Of a DNA stretch of 11,877 nt, positions 1-5,958 are shown piece by piece (positions within the stretch are counted from its first letter, which is position 1; every line of letters begins with the position of its first letter). Made by a program: the position numbers and the translations under genes. The DNA lies in contig CANGXK010000036.1 in the NCBI GenBank assembly GCA_947457715.1, positions 1 through 11,877 on the forward strand, written 5' to 3'. The notes beneath the pieces are model-generated. The model did not search any database. It was not told the origin of the DNA and saw only the letters and a list, made by a program, of their open reading frames with translations. This stretch comes from Gemmatimonadota bacterium. GTDB lineage: Bacteria; Gemmatimonadota; Gemmatimonadetes; Gemmatimonadales; Gemmatimonadaceae.

Positions 1-231
1 CGACTCGCGTGATCGACCCGCTCCGATGCGCTCCGCCATGCGTCGGTGGAGGAGTGACGTCTTTCCACCACGGCGTGCGCCGACGACCGCGAGGACCGTG
101 CCGGCGATCGCCGGGACGCGAGCATCGCGTTCGATCCGCGGCGGGACGGCCGCCGCCATGGATTCCGTGAGTTTGTCGCGGAGGCGATCTCTCGAGAGCG
201 CCATGGGTGATTCGTTCGTGCTTTCCGACAT
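1..231 (-). CDS. N-terminal part of an AAA_14/DUF4143-type ATP-binding protein, truncated by the window edge
   Basis: Reading the minus strand from an ATG at 231 gives 77 codons with no stop, running off base 1. The protein has a charged start (residues 1-45), then a beta-strand-like stretch ending in a P-loop, GARRGGKTSLL at about residues 56-66, which fits Walker A (GxxxxGKT). The layout of a short arginine-rich N-terminus, then V-P-x-I-x-G and an A-V-V-G-x-R-R-x-G-K-T motif, is familiar from bacterial ATPases with an AAA_14 core and a C-terminal DUF4143 domain, whose role is mostly unknown. Only the nucleotide-binding start is seen, so the family call rests on about 30 residues. No in-frame start lies upstream. 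The ribosome site before the ATG at 231 is weak, and a second ATG at 204 is possible. The gene is divergent from the GIY-YIG operon, across a 206-nt spacer. Confidence 0.72.
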   Translation of the reverse strand, partial: MSESTNESPMALSRDRLRDKLTESMAAAVPPRIERDARVPAIAGTVLAVVGARRGGKTSLLHRRMAERIGAGRSRES

Positions 232-319
232 GGAGCCCAGATCAGAGGCCGAAAAGAGCCATTCTTTCCTTGTGTAAAGGAGAATACATCGGCTGTCTTT
301 TGGTTTTATAAGGAGGGCA

Positions 320-406
320 ATGAGGACGAGCCGCTCATGTCGCTGCATGCAGTCCTTAATGTTGTATTTATCCGGGTATATTGACAGCTTAGTTTTATCC
401 GGATAG
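320..406 (+). CDS. Possible small ORF (28 aa) with consensus Shine-Dalgarno sequence
   Basis: A full-consensus ribosome site, TAAGGAGG (309-316), lies 3 nt before an ATG at 320. The frame runs 28 codons to a TAG at 404-406. The peptide begins MRTSRSC and is followed by a more hydrophobic second half. It matches nothing I recognise. The ORF runs through both operator-like repeats and the -35 box of the downstream promoter, and its stop overlaps the -10 box. It may therefore be a remnant or a chance ORF rather than a gene. The strong ribosome site is the only positive evidence. No convincing promoter was seen upstream. Confidence 0.22.
   Translation: MRTSRSCRCMQSLMLYLSGYIDSLVLSG
367..405. promoter_or_regulatory. 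Two copies of a palindromic operator-like 12-mer (TTTATCCGG[G/A]TA)
   Basis: TTTATCCGGGTA (367-378) and TTTATCCGGATA (394-405) differ at one base and start 27 bp apart. The core of the second, TATCCGGATA (396-405), is a perfect 10-bp palindrome; the first copy is the same palindrome with one mismatch. One copy sits just upstream of the -35 box. The other fills the end of the spacer and touches the -10 box, the classic position for repression. The protein that binds is unknown. It could be encoded outside the window or by a gene of the island. Confidence 0.6.
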
Positions 407-409
407 AAT
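381..409 (+). promoter_or_regulatory. Sigma-70-type promoter of the GIY-YIG/DUF2239/SnoaL operon
   Basis: A perfect -35 box TTGACA (381-386) is followed after exactly 17 bp by TAGAAT (404-409), five of six matches to the -10 consensus. Transcription would start near 416, leaving a leader of about 22 nt before the ATG at 438. This rules against translation from the earlier in-frame ATG at 408, which lies inside the -10 box. The palindromic repeats at 367-378 and 394-405 flank and overlap the promoter. Confidence 0.7.
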
Positions 410-437
410 GCGATTCTTCAGCCATCCCGGAGAGCCG

Positions 438-818
438 ATGGACCGCAAAGCGCTCGCCCTCGCCTACAAGGAATCGCGCCGCCCCATGGGCGTGTACTGC
501 GTGCGCAACCTCGAGAGCGGTGACGCGCTCATCGGGCGGTCCATTGACCTGCCGGCCATCCTCAACCGCGAACGGACGTCGTTGCGCTTCGGCGGGCACC
601 CCAACCGGCGGCTGCAGCAGGACTGGAACGCCCTCGGCCCCGACGCCTTCGCGTTCGAGGTGCTCGACACCCTCGCCTGGCCGGACGACACGCCCGACTT
701 CGATCCCACGAGCGACCTGTTGCTGTTGGAGTCGATGTGGCGGGAGCGGTTGCAACCCGATGGCGCCGGCAACTACGCCGCACGTCAGAACACCGGCAAG
801 ACGACGGAGCCCGTATGA
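438..818 (+). CDS. GIY-YIG nuclease-family protein
   Basis: The 126-residue protein resembles small single-domain GIY-YIG family proteins. The GIY motif appears as GVY at residues 18-20. The YIG motif appears as LIG at 31-33, followed by RS. Arginines are at 44 and 46, an HPN at 54-56, and a glutamate at 98 within LLLLES fits the metal-binding acid of the family. The tail (W-R-E-R-L-Q-P) is also typical. GIY-YIG enzymes cleave or nick DNA. Loss of the first tyrosine of YIG leaves it open whether this one is active. The start at 438 is chosen because GGAGAG (429-434) precedes it and because the promoter -10 box covers the alternative ATG at 408. The gene is first in an operon, and its stop overlaps the next ATG (ATGA, 815-818). 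Confidence 0.8.
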   Translation: MDRKALALAYKESRRPMGVYCVRNLESGDALIGRSIDLPAILNRERTSLRFGGHPNRRLQQDWNALGPDAFAFEVLDTLAWPDDTPDFDPTSDLLLLESMWRERLQPDGAGNYAARQNTGKTTEPV

Positions 819-1444
819 GTACCCCCACCGTGACCGCGTTTCGCGGCCATGAGCGACTCGCCACCGGCGCGCTGCGCGACGTGGCACGGGTGGTCTGGCG
901 TGCCGTCAAAGACGCCGAGTCTCATCACGGTGCCGTGCTCGTCTTCGACGACGCGACCGGTCGCGTGATCGATCTCGAGATGCGCGGTGATGAGCGCGCG
1001 ATGTTGGCGCATGTGGATGTGATGCTGCGCATGAGCCAAGCCGCGCCGGTTCAGACGAGCGGTGAGAGCGTCGACCCGGCGCCGCGCCCCCGCGGGCGTC
1101 CAAAGCTCGGGGTGGTCGCGCGCGATATCACACTGTTGCCGAGACATTGGGAGTGGCTCTCCACGCAGCCGGGGGGTACGTCAGTCGCGCTCCGCAAACT
1201 CGTCGATGCCGCGCGTCGTACGAACACCGACGAGGATCGTAGCAGGGCCGCGCGCGATGTGGCCTATCGCTTCATGCACGCGATGGCGGGCGACCTGAGT
1301 CAGTTCGAGGAAGTGATCCGCGCGCTATATCGCGGCGACGAAGCGCGCTGTCGCGCGCTCATCGCGGAATGGCCGCGCGATATCGCGGCATACTCGACGC
1401 AGTTGGCGTTTCCCACGGCGGAAACCCTGGAACGCGCCCCATGA
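815..1444 (+). CDS. DUF2239 family protein
   Basis: The 209-residue protein carries the signature of the uncharacterised DUF2239 family: a basic RPRGRPKLG run followed by VVARDITLLPRHWEWL at about residues 91-115. After it come a glycine turn (QPGGTS) and a helical C-terminal half rich in arginine. The N-terminal part (VTAFRGHERLATG, then VLVFDDATGRVIDLEMRG) is also family-like. The GRPK stretch resembles an AT-hook or DNA-binding basic patch, and the family has been thought of as DNA-associated, but no activity is known to me. There is no signal peptide or membrane segment, so it is probably cytoplasmic. GGAG (806-809) precedes the ATG, and 4-nt overlaps at both ends (815-818 and 1441-1444) indicate translational coupling with the nuclease-like and SnoaL-like genes. 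Confidence 0.82.
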   Translation: MSTPTVTAFRGHERLATGALRDVARVVWRAVKDAESHHGAVLVFDDATGRVIDLEMRGDERAMLAHVDVMLRMSQAAPVQTSGESVDPAPRPRGRPKLGVVARDITLLPRHWEWLSTQPGGTSVALRKLVDAARRTNTDEDRSRAARDVAYRFMHAMAGDLSQFEEVIRALYRGDEARCRALIAEWPRDIAAYSTQLAFPTAETLERAP

Positions 1445-1899
1445 CACAGGCCACCGTACACTGCCCGGTTGATACCGACCGAAAACAGTTCTTGGTGAAC
1501 TTCTTCCGCGACGTATGGAACGCCGGGGACGCGAACGCCTGTGCGACGTATCTCGCGCCGGCGTACACCATTCATCACGATCCCGGCGATGCATGGGCCG
1601 GGCAGACGCTTGACGTGGCCGGCTTTCGGCAGCGACTGCAGCGCTCGCGTGCGCCGTTCCCCGATCAGACGTTCGAGATCCGCGGCCTGTTCGAAGATCA
1701 GGCTTCCGTCGTGGTCACGTGGGACTGGCACGGCACACACCACGGCGACCTTCCCGGATTTCCGGCCACCGGCGAGCGGCTCACGATGTCGGGAGTCACC
1801 GAGTACCGGTTCACCGATGGTCGACTGAGTGGACACTGGCAGGTGGTGGATCGACTCACGCTGTATCAGCAGTTGCAGGCGCAGCGTATCAATACATAA
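1441..1899 (+). CDS. SnoaL-like / ester cyclase-family protein
   Basis: The 152-residue protein fits the NTF2-like SnoaL fold in length and motifs. It has an N-terminal helix (FLVNFFRDVWNAGD), then a helix-turn with YLAPAYTIHH, a middle segment with FPDQTFEIRGLFED, and a strand VVVTWDWHGTHHG. A late stretch with SGVTEYRFTDGRL precedes the final W-Q-V-V-D strand. Members include polyketide cyclases and many small-molecule binding or isomerising proteins of unknown substrate, so the substrate cannot be named. The ATG at 1441 overlaps the DUF2239 stop (ATGA), making this the third gene of a coupled operon. No signal peptide is seen. No terminator is visible between its stop and hipB. Confidence 0.8.
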   Translation: MTQATVHCPVDTDRKQFLVNFFRDVWNAGDANACATYLAPAYTIHHDPGDAWAGQTLDVAGFRQRLQRSRAPFPDQTFEIRGLFEDQASVVVTWDWHGTHHGDLPGFPATGERLTMSGVTEYRFTDGRLSGHWQVVDRLTLYQQLQAQRINT

Positions 1900-1951
1900 G
1901 TTGAAAGAGTGTATATCAACAAAAAGATTGAATATACGCAAAACAACTTAT
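1896..1951. promoter_or_regulatory. Nested inverted repeats, likely hipBA operator/promoter region
   Basis: An AT-rich spacer holds an outer perfect inverted repeat, ATAAGTTG (1896-1903) with CAACTTAT (1944-1951). Inside it is an inner one, GTATAT (1911-1916) with ATATAC (1932-1937). Their centres lie at about 1923.5 and 1924, so they are almost concentric. HipB-type antitoxins are dimeric repressors of their own operon, and paired inverted sites here would suit that. TTGAAT (1928-1933) with TACATT (1951-1956) at 17-bp spacing is a possible promoter, which would start transcription at or next to the hipB ATG. Confidence 0.5.
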
Positions 1952-1962
1952 ACATTAAGCAC

Positions 1963-2289
1963 ATGCGAGACCGATTTCCGATCGCCACCGCGCAGCAGCT
2001 CACCGAATACGTGCGTGCGCTCCGAAAGTCGCGGGGCCAAACGCAGGCAGATGTCGCCCGAATCCTCGGCGTATCGACGGCCCGGGTGGCGACCATCGAG
2101 AAGGACGTGGGCCGCCTCAGTACGAGCAGCCTGTTGGCACTCCTGAGCCTTCTCGGCGCACACCTCGCGCTGGAGACGGACGGCGAGGTCACGCCAGCCG
2201 CGGGGGCACGCGACACTGCGGATGACAGCATGCAGCTCCCGTCTACCGCACCGCGTACGCGCCGCACTGCGCGCGGTGGCGAGTGGTGA
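1963..2289 (+). CDS. hipB: HipB-like antitoxin, XRE-family transcriptional repressor
   Basis: The 108-residue protein contains a helix-turn-helix of the Cro/XRE type at about residues 10-67. The recognition region reads QTQADVARILGVSTARVATI, followed by a third-helix pair that includes LSTSSLLALLSLLGAHLALE. This is the HipB layout. The last 40 residues are loose and polar, fitting the flexible tail typical of antitoxins. HipB neutralises the HipA kinase and represses the operon. The ATG at 1963 starts the conserved part. A GTG at 1909 in the same frame would add an unrelated AT-rich-coded stretch and was rejected. No Shine-Dalgarno is seen before 1963, so a leaderless or near-leaderless mRNA is possible. 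Its stop overlaps hipA. Confidence 0.85.
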   Translation: MRDRFPIATAQQLTEYVRALRKSRGQTQADVARILGVSTARVATIEKDVGRLSTSSLLALLSLLGAHLALETDGEVTPAAGARDTADDSMQLPSTAPRTRRTARGGEW

Positions 2290-3644
2290 CCCGAGCCCAT
2301 ACGGCGAGCCGCAAAGCCGGTCGCGGCGCGCTTGGTGTCTGGATGAACAATGTGCGCGTCGGCACGTGGAGCAGAACGGCGGCAAACGTGGATGTCTTCG
2401 CCTACGATCTCGCGTGGACGAACAACGAACGAGGCCGTCCGCTCTCGCTGACGCTGCCCTTTCTTCCGGGCAATGCCGAGCATCGCGGTGCGCACGTGGC
2501 GAACTGGTTCGAAAATCTGTTGCCAGACAGCACCGAGATTCGCAGCCGGATCGCCCGTCGCTTCGGCGTCCGGAGCAGCGCCCGACAGCTCTTGGCCGAG
2601 ATCGGGCGCGACTGTGTCGGTGCAGTGCAGATACTGCCCGACGATGACACCCCGGTGGCAACGGGGGCAATCACCGCCGAGCCGCTCACGACGGCCGACG
2701 TCGCGCGTGCACTCCGCGGCGTCACGAGCAGCACGGCCCTGGGTCTGGAACACGACAACGACGACTTCCGAATCTCCGTGGCGGGCGCGCAAGAAAAGAC
2801 CGCGCTCCTGCGCAAGGACGGACAGTGGTATCGCCCGCGTGGCACCACACCGAGCACCCATATTCTCAAGCTACCGCTCGGCCGCGTGGGCAACATGCGC
2901 TACGACCTCGAGCACTCGATCGCCAACGAGTGGCTGTGTCTGCAACTGCTGGCCGCACTCGGCTTCGATGTCGCGCGCGTCGAGATGGCAACATTCGAGG
3001 ACGACGTCAGCAGCGAACGTGCACTCGTGGTGGAACGATTCGATCGGCAATGGACTGCCGGCCAACACGGGTTGATTCGCCTGCCGCAGGAGGATCTGTG
3101 TCAGGCCACGGCTACGGCTCCGGATACGAAGTACGAGAGTGACGGCGGCCCTGGCATGCGAACGATCGTGAAGCTGCTCAAGAGCGGAGCCGCCCCGGAA
3201 GACGACGTGCGCACCTTCGTGCTCGCGCAACTCGCATTCTGGCTTCTGGCGGCCACCGATGGACACGCGAAGAACTTCTCGCTCTTCCTGCGTCGCGACG
3301 GGTATCTGCTGACACCGCTCTACGATGTGCTGTCGGCGTGGCCGATCATCGGCGTCGGCCCGAACCACCTGCCCATTCAGAGAGCCAAACTCGCCATGTC
3401 TGTCCGATGCAAGAACGTGCACTACGAGATCGATCGGATTCTGACGCGCCACTGGAAGTGCGTAGCCGAGCAGAGCGACGTCACTTTCAGCGAGATGGTG
3501 AGCCTGGTGGAGCGCGTGCCCGACGCAATCGATCAGGTGTCGATCACGTTGCCGACTGACTTCCCGGAGCAGGTGTGGGACGCCGTGCGCAATGGAATGC
3601 GCACGAACATGGATCGCTTTTCGCGAGGCATCGGCGCGTCGTAG
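2286..3644 (+). CDS. hipA: HipA-family serine/threonine kinase toxin
   Basis: The 452-residue protein matches full-length HipA (about 440 residues in E. coli). In order it shows the N-terminal domain (GVWMNNVRVG... LPFLPGN... WFENLLPD), then RISVAGAQEKTAL at about 162-174, holding the serine (S164) equivalent to the autophosphorylated loop serine. THILK follows with the ATP-binding lysine (K195), then AATDGHAKNFS with the catalytic aspartate (D325), and LYDVLSA with the metal-binding aspartate (D347). E. coli HipA phosphorylates glutamyl-tRNA synthetase and causes growth arrest; the target here is inferred only by family. All key residues are present, so the kinase looks active. The GTG at 2286 overlaps the hipB stop by 4 nt (GTGA). 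A GTG at 2283 is an equal alternative adding one residue. The stop lies 2 nt from a converging remnant gene. Confidence 0.92.
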   Translation: MTRAHTASRKAGRGALGVWMNNVRVGTWSRTAANVDVFAYDLAWTNNERGRPLSLTLPFLPGNAEHRGAHVANWFENLLPDSTEIRSRIARRFGVRSSARQLLAEIGRDCVGAVQILPDDDTPVATGAITAEPLTTADVARALRGVTSSTALGLEHDNDDFRISVAGAQEKTALLRKDGQWYRPRGTTPSTHILKLPLGRVGNMRYDLEHSIANEWLCLQLLAALGFDVARVEMATFEDDVSSERALVVERFDRQWTAGQHGLIRLPQEDLCQATATAPDTKYESDGGPGMRTIVKLLKSGAAPEDDVRTFVLAQLAFWLLAATDGHAKNFSLFLRRDGYLLTPLYDVLSAWPIIGVGPNHLPIQRAKLAMSVRCKNVHYEIDRILTRHWKCVAEQSDVTFSEMVSLVERVPDAIDQVSITLPTDFPEQVWDAVRNGMRTNMDRFSRGIGAS

Positions 3645-3646
3645 AC

Positions 3647-3762
3647 CTACCGCTTCGGAAACCGATCGAAGAAATCGAACATCGCCACGAAGCTCGGCTC
3701 CACCACGTTGGTGTGATTGCCGCCCGGCACTTTGATGTACTGCACGTCACCACGGCGTGGTG
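3647..3762 (-). pseudogene. C-terminal remnant of an alpha/beta hydrolase (S9 peptidase or esterase type)
   Basis: On the minus strand, the frame ending in the TAG at 3649-3647 reads GDVQYIKVPGGNHTNVV followed by EPSFVAMFDFFDRFPKR. This is the typical end of an alpha/beta-hydrolase-fold enzyme. The histidine in GGNHT is the expected catalytic histidine, and the following helix (MFDFFDRF) closes the fold. Only about 35-38 residues remain. Immediately upstream lies the DUF4397 stop codon (3765-3763), and reading further in this frame only gives a shadow of that gene, without hydrolase similarity. There is no start codon or ribosome site suited to a real gene. I infer a deletion or recombination that removed the rest of a hydrolase formerly last in the susC-susD operon. 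Confidence 0.6.
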
Positions 3763-4563
3763 TTACTGGTCGCCAAGCACGAACGCGCGCAGCGGTGCGC
3801 CACCCACATTGTTGTCCGCCGCCACAATCGTGCGACCCGTGCCCGCCGTGATGGCGAGACTGGCCACGTTTATCGCGATGGCACCTGCACGCGAAGCGGC
3901 CGTGGTTCCGGCCGGCACCACGCGCACCTGATACGTACCCGCGGCGAGCGGCAGATACGACGAGGCAGTCTGATACGCCACGTTGGCCAGCGTCGGCGTC
4001 GCCGTGGCGAGATCCGCCCCCACGGCGGTGACGAAGATGTCCACCGCGCCGGCCGTCGGGCTCAGATGAACGACACGAATGCGCGCCTGACCCGACGCGG
4101 GCAGGGCGTTGTCATCCACCGTCTGAAAGGCAGTCACCGCGGTGCCCGATGCGCCACCGATCGCGTAGATGGTGCGGTCCTGGCTGGCGGTCACGCTGAA
4201 ATTGATCGTAGCCACCGTCGTATTGGTGTCCGCCGTGCGCTTCAGCACTAGCGCGCGGGAGCCCGCCAACACGGCGGCATAGAACGCCGTATTCGGTGCC
4301 GCGAGGGTCGCCGGCGTGCTCTGTGTGTAAGTGAGATTCACGCCGAAGGGCAGCGACTCCAGAATCGCGTTCACCCGCCCACGCGTGGTGTCAGTGATCA
4401 CGTGCACGAACCGGACGCGCCCTTGTGCGCCCGAGGGCTGCAGCGGACCCTCGGCGTCGGCGGTGCCGCAGGCCGTACCAACGACGGCCAGCGCCGCAAG
4501 CAGCGCGGCAGTGAAGCGTCGTGTCAGGCGCACGCTCTTTGAGTTAGTCGGGTTCATCATCAT
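3763..4563 (-). CDS. DUF4397 domain-containing exported protein
   Basis: The 266-residue protein begins with a positively charged stretch and a hydrophobic core (FTAALLAALAVVGTAC) and is exported. C32 resembles a lipoprotein cysteine, but the -3 position is glycine, so lipidation is uncertain. Two beta-rich segments follow: one from about residue 49 (RVRFVHV) to 137, and a clearer DUF4397 unit from about 161 (RIRVVHLSPTAGAVDIFV) through YQVRVVPAGT to the end. DUF4397 proteins are surface or periplasmic and resemble immunoglobulin-like or adhesive modules; their ligand is unknown. The start is the first of three consecutive ATGs (4563, 4560, 4557), with GAGG 9 nt upstream. It begins 11 nt after the susD stop, so it is cotranscribed with susCD. 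The C-terminus looks natural, not truncated. Confidence 0.8.
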   Translation of the reverse strand: MMMNPTNSKSVRLTRRFTAALLAALAVVGTACGTADAEGPLQPSGAQGRVRFVHVITDTTRGRVNAILESLPFGVNLTYTQSTPATLAAPNTAFYAAVLAGSRALVLKRTADTNTTVATINFSVTASQDRTIYAIGGASGTAVTAFQTVDDNALPASGQARIRVVHLSPTAGAVDIFVTAVGADLATATPTLANVAYQTASSYLPLAAGTYQVRVVPAGTTAASRAGAIAINVASLAITAGTGRTIVAADNNVGGAPLRAFVLGDQ

Positions 4564-4574
4564 CACGGACGTCC

Positions 4575-5939
4575 TCACTGGACTTGGCAACTGGCCGGGA
4601 ACGTGCTCGGCTCAGTGGGATCGGGCAGCGCCGAGAAGCTGGCGTTGGGGTTGGCGTTGCGGTCACCAAGGGCGTAGGGAAGCCAGCATCGCTGACCCTG
4701 CACGGGGACGGCCGGGGCGGCTGTCGGTCCACGAATCGCGCCGCGACGGCGCGCGTCTTCCCAGCGCTGTCCGGTGCCCAACAGCTCATAGCGACGCTGC
4801 GTGTAAATCTCCGTGAGCAGCTCGGGCTGCGTGAGGGCCGACGTGAGCGCCGGCAGGCACGCCTTGGGATCATCAAGTCCGCGCCCACCCGTGCAATCGG
4901 TACGCACTGAATCGAGCACGGCCTGCGATGCCACGAGATTGCCCTGCACGGCCAGCGCTTCCGCCTTGATCAGCAGCGCCTCGTCGGGCATGTACACCGG
5001 CAGCGGTGCCTGTGGATTGGCCCAGCGGCTGAACGGATCGAGCACCGCACCCACGCGCCCGGTGAGCGTGGTGGACGGGCTCACGAAGTACGAAAACCGC
5101 TGATCCTGCGGCAGCATCGAAGTGCGGAACGAACGACGCACGCCGATGCCGTTAATGCCGCCCGTGACCGCCGCGAACGGGTTGACCGTTGGCGCCGGAA
5201 AGGTGAGCACCGACAGCGCGGCGCTGCCCGAGCGCGCCACGAGATTCGACGCGCTCAACGCCGTCGCGTAATCGTTGGCCATGCGTGCGTAGCGTGCCCG
5301 ATACAGCTGGATCACGTTCGGCAGGCTGATGCCCGGCGTCAAAATGCTGTTGTTGAAGAACGTGCTGGGCGTGGTTGCCGTCACCGTGGCCGCCGCCGAG
5401 TCGAGCAGCGCGCGCACCACCACCAATCCCGACGCGCGGCCCTCGTACGTGGGCGCGGTCACACCATACGTCAGCAACGGTACCTTTTGGTACGATTGCA
5501 GCACCTCGCCGATGGCTTCGGCCTTGAGCGTCCACGCGAGCGCCCTGAGGCCGCTGCGCGTACCTGGATCGATGTCGGCCGCCAGCGCATTCGCTCCGGC
5601 GAGCAAGTCGTCCGCCGTACGCACCGTCTGATACACGGAATTGAACACGGCATCGGCGATCCCGGTGCCCGACGGCACGGCTCCCTGCTCGGCATCGCTG
5701 ATGGAGATCAGCGCCGCGCTGGTGGCCGCGAATTCGTCGGTGACCAAGCCGGCCGTGTACGCATAGTTGCCGTACGACGTGGCGAAGCGCGCCTGCAAGC
5801 CCGTCGCGAGCGCGATCACGCCATCCACGTTCGTGGTGACCTGCGCTTCCGTGGGCGAGTTGGGGTTCTGCAGGTCGAGGTTGCAGGCCCCGAGCGACAT
5901 GGCGGCCACGAGCGCCGCACTCTGTTTGATCATGCGCAT
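4575..5939 (-). CDS. SusD/RagB-family nutrient-binding outer membrane lipoprotein
   Basis: The 454-residue protein has a signal peptide with a clean lipobox (LGAC, C19) followed by NLDLQNPNSPT, a common SusD-like beginning. It is helical and TPR-like in the middle, with VYMPDEALLIKAEALAVQG and the family C-terminal motif around residues 378-400 (YTQRRYELLGTGQRWEDARRRG region). SusD proteins sit on the cell surface and cap the SusC channel, capturing oligosaccharides, peptides or other large nutrients. The substrate cannot be told from sequence. GGAG lies 10 nt before the ATG at 5939; a second ATG is two codons later. The gap to susC is 19 nt. The in-frame extension upstream to 6059 lies inside susC and is not the start. 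Confidence 0.9.
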   Translation of the reverse strand: MRMIKQSAALVAAMSLGACNLDLQNPNSPTEAQVTTNVDGVIALATGLQARFATSYGNYAYTAGLVTDEFAATSAALISISDAEQGAVPSGTGIADAVFNSVYQTVRTADDLLAGANALAADIDPGTRSGLRALAWTLKAEAIGEVLQSYQKVPLLTYGVTAPTYEGRASGLVVVRALLDSAAATVTATTPSTFFNNSILTPGISLPNVIQLYRARYARMANDYATALSASNLVARSGSAALSVLTFPAPTVNPFAAVTGGINGIGVRRSFRTSMLPQDQRFSYFVSPSTTLTGRVGAVLDPFSRWANPQAPLPVYMPDEALLIKAEALAVQGNLVASQAVLDSVRTDCTGGRGLDDPKACLPALTSALTQPELLTEIYTQRRYELLGTGQRWEDARRRGAIRGPTAAPAVPVQGQRCWLPYALGDRNANPNASFSALPDPTEPSTFPASCQVQ

Positions 5940-5958
5940 GGGTTCTGGTCTCCGCGGG

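Noticed and set aside
252..274. Six-residue leader ORF (minus strand) before the ATPase start, with AAGGAAAG upstream
   Set aside because: It is too short and has no regulatory pattern such as repeated codons or alternative hairpins.
26..277. 83-residue plus-strand ORF at the left edge
   Set aside because: It is antisense to the P-loop ATPase start, is arginine- and serine-rich and has no recognisable features.
369..405. E. coli-type HipB operator (TATCC, 8-bp gap, GGATA) at the GIY-YIG promoter
   Set aside because: The half-sites TATCC and GGATA are present but adjacent, with no 8-bp gap, and the site is far from hipB. The likeness is probably chance.
1866..2861. 331-residue minus-strand ORF across hipB and the start of hipA
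   Set aside because: It is a shadow of two clear genes in GC-rich DNA; its residue make-up is unlike a folded protein, and no start signal is seen.
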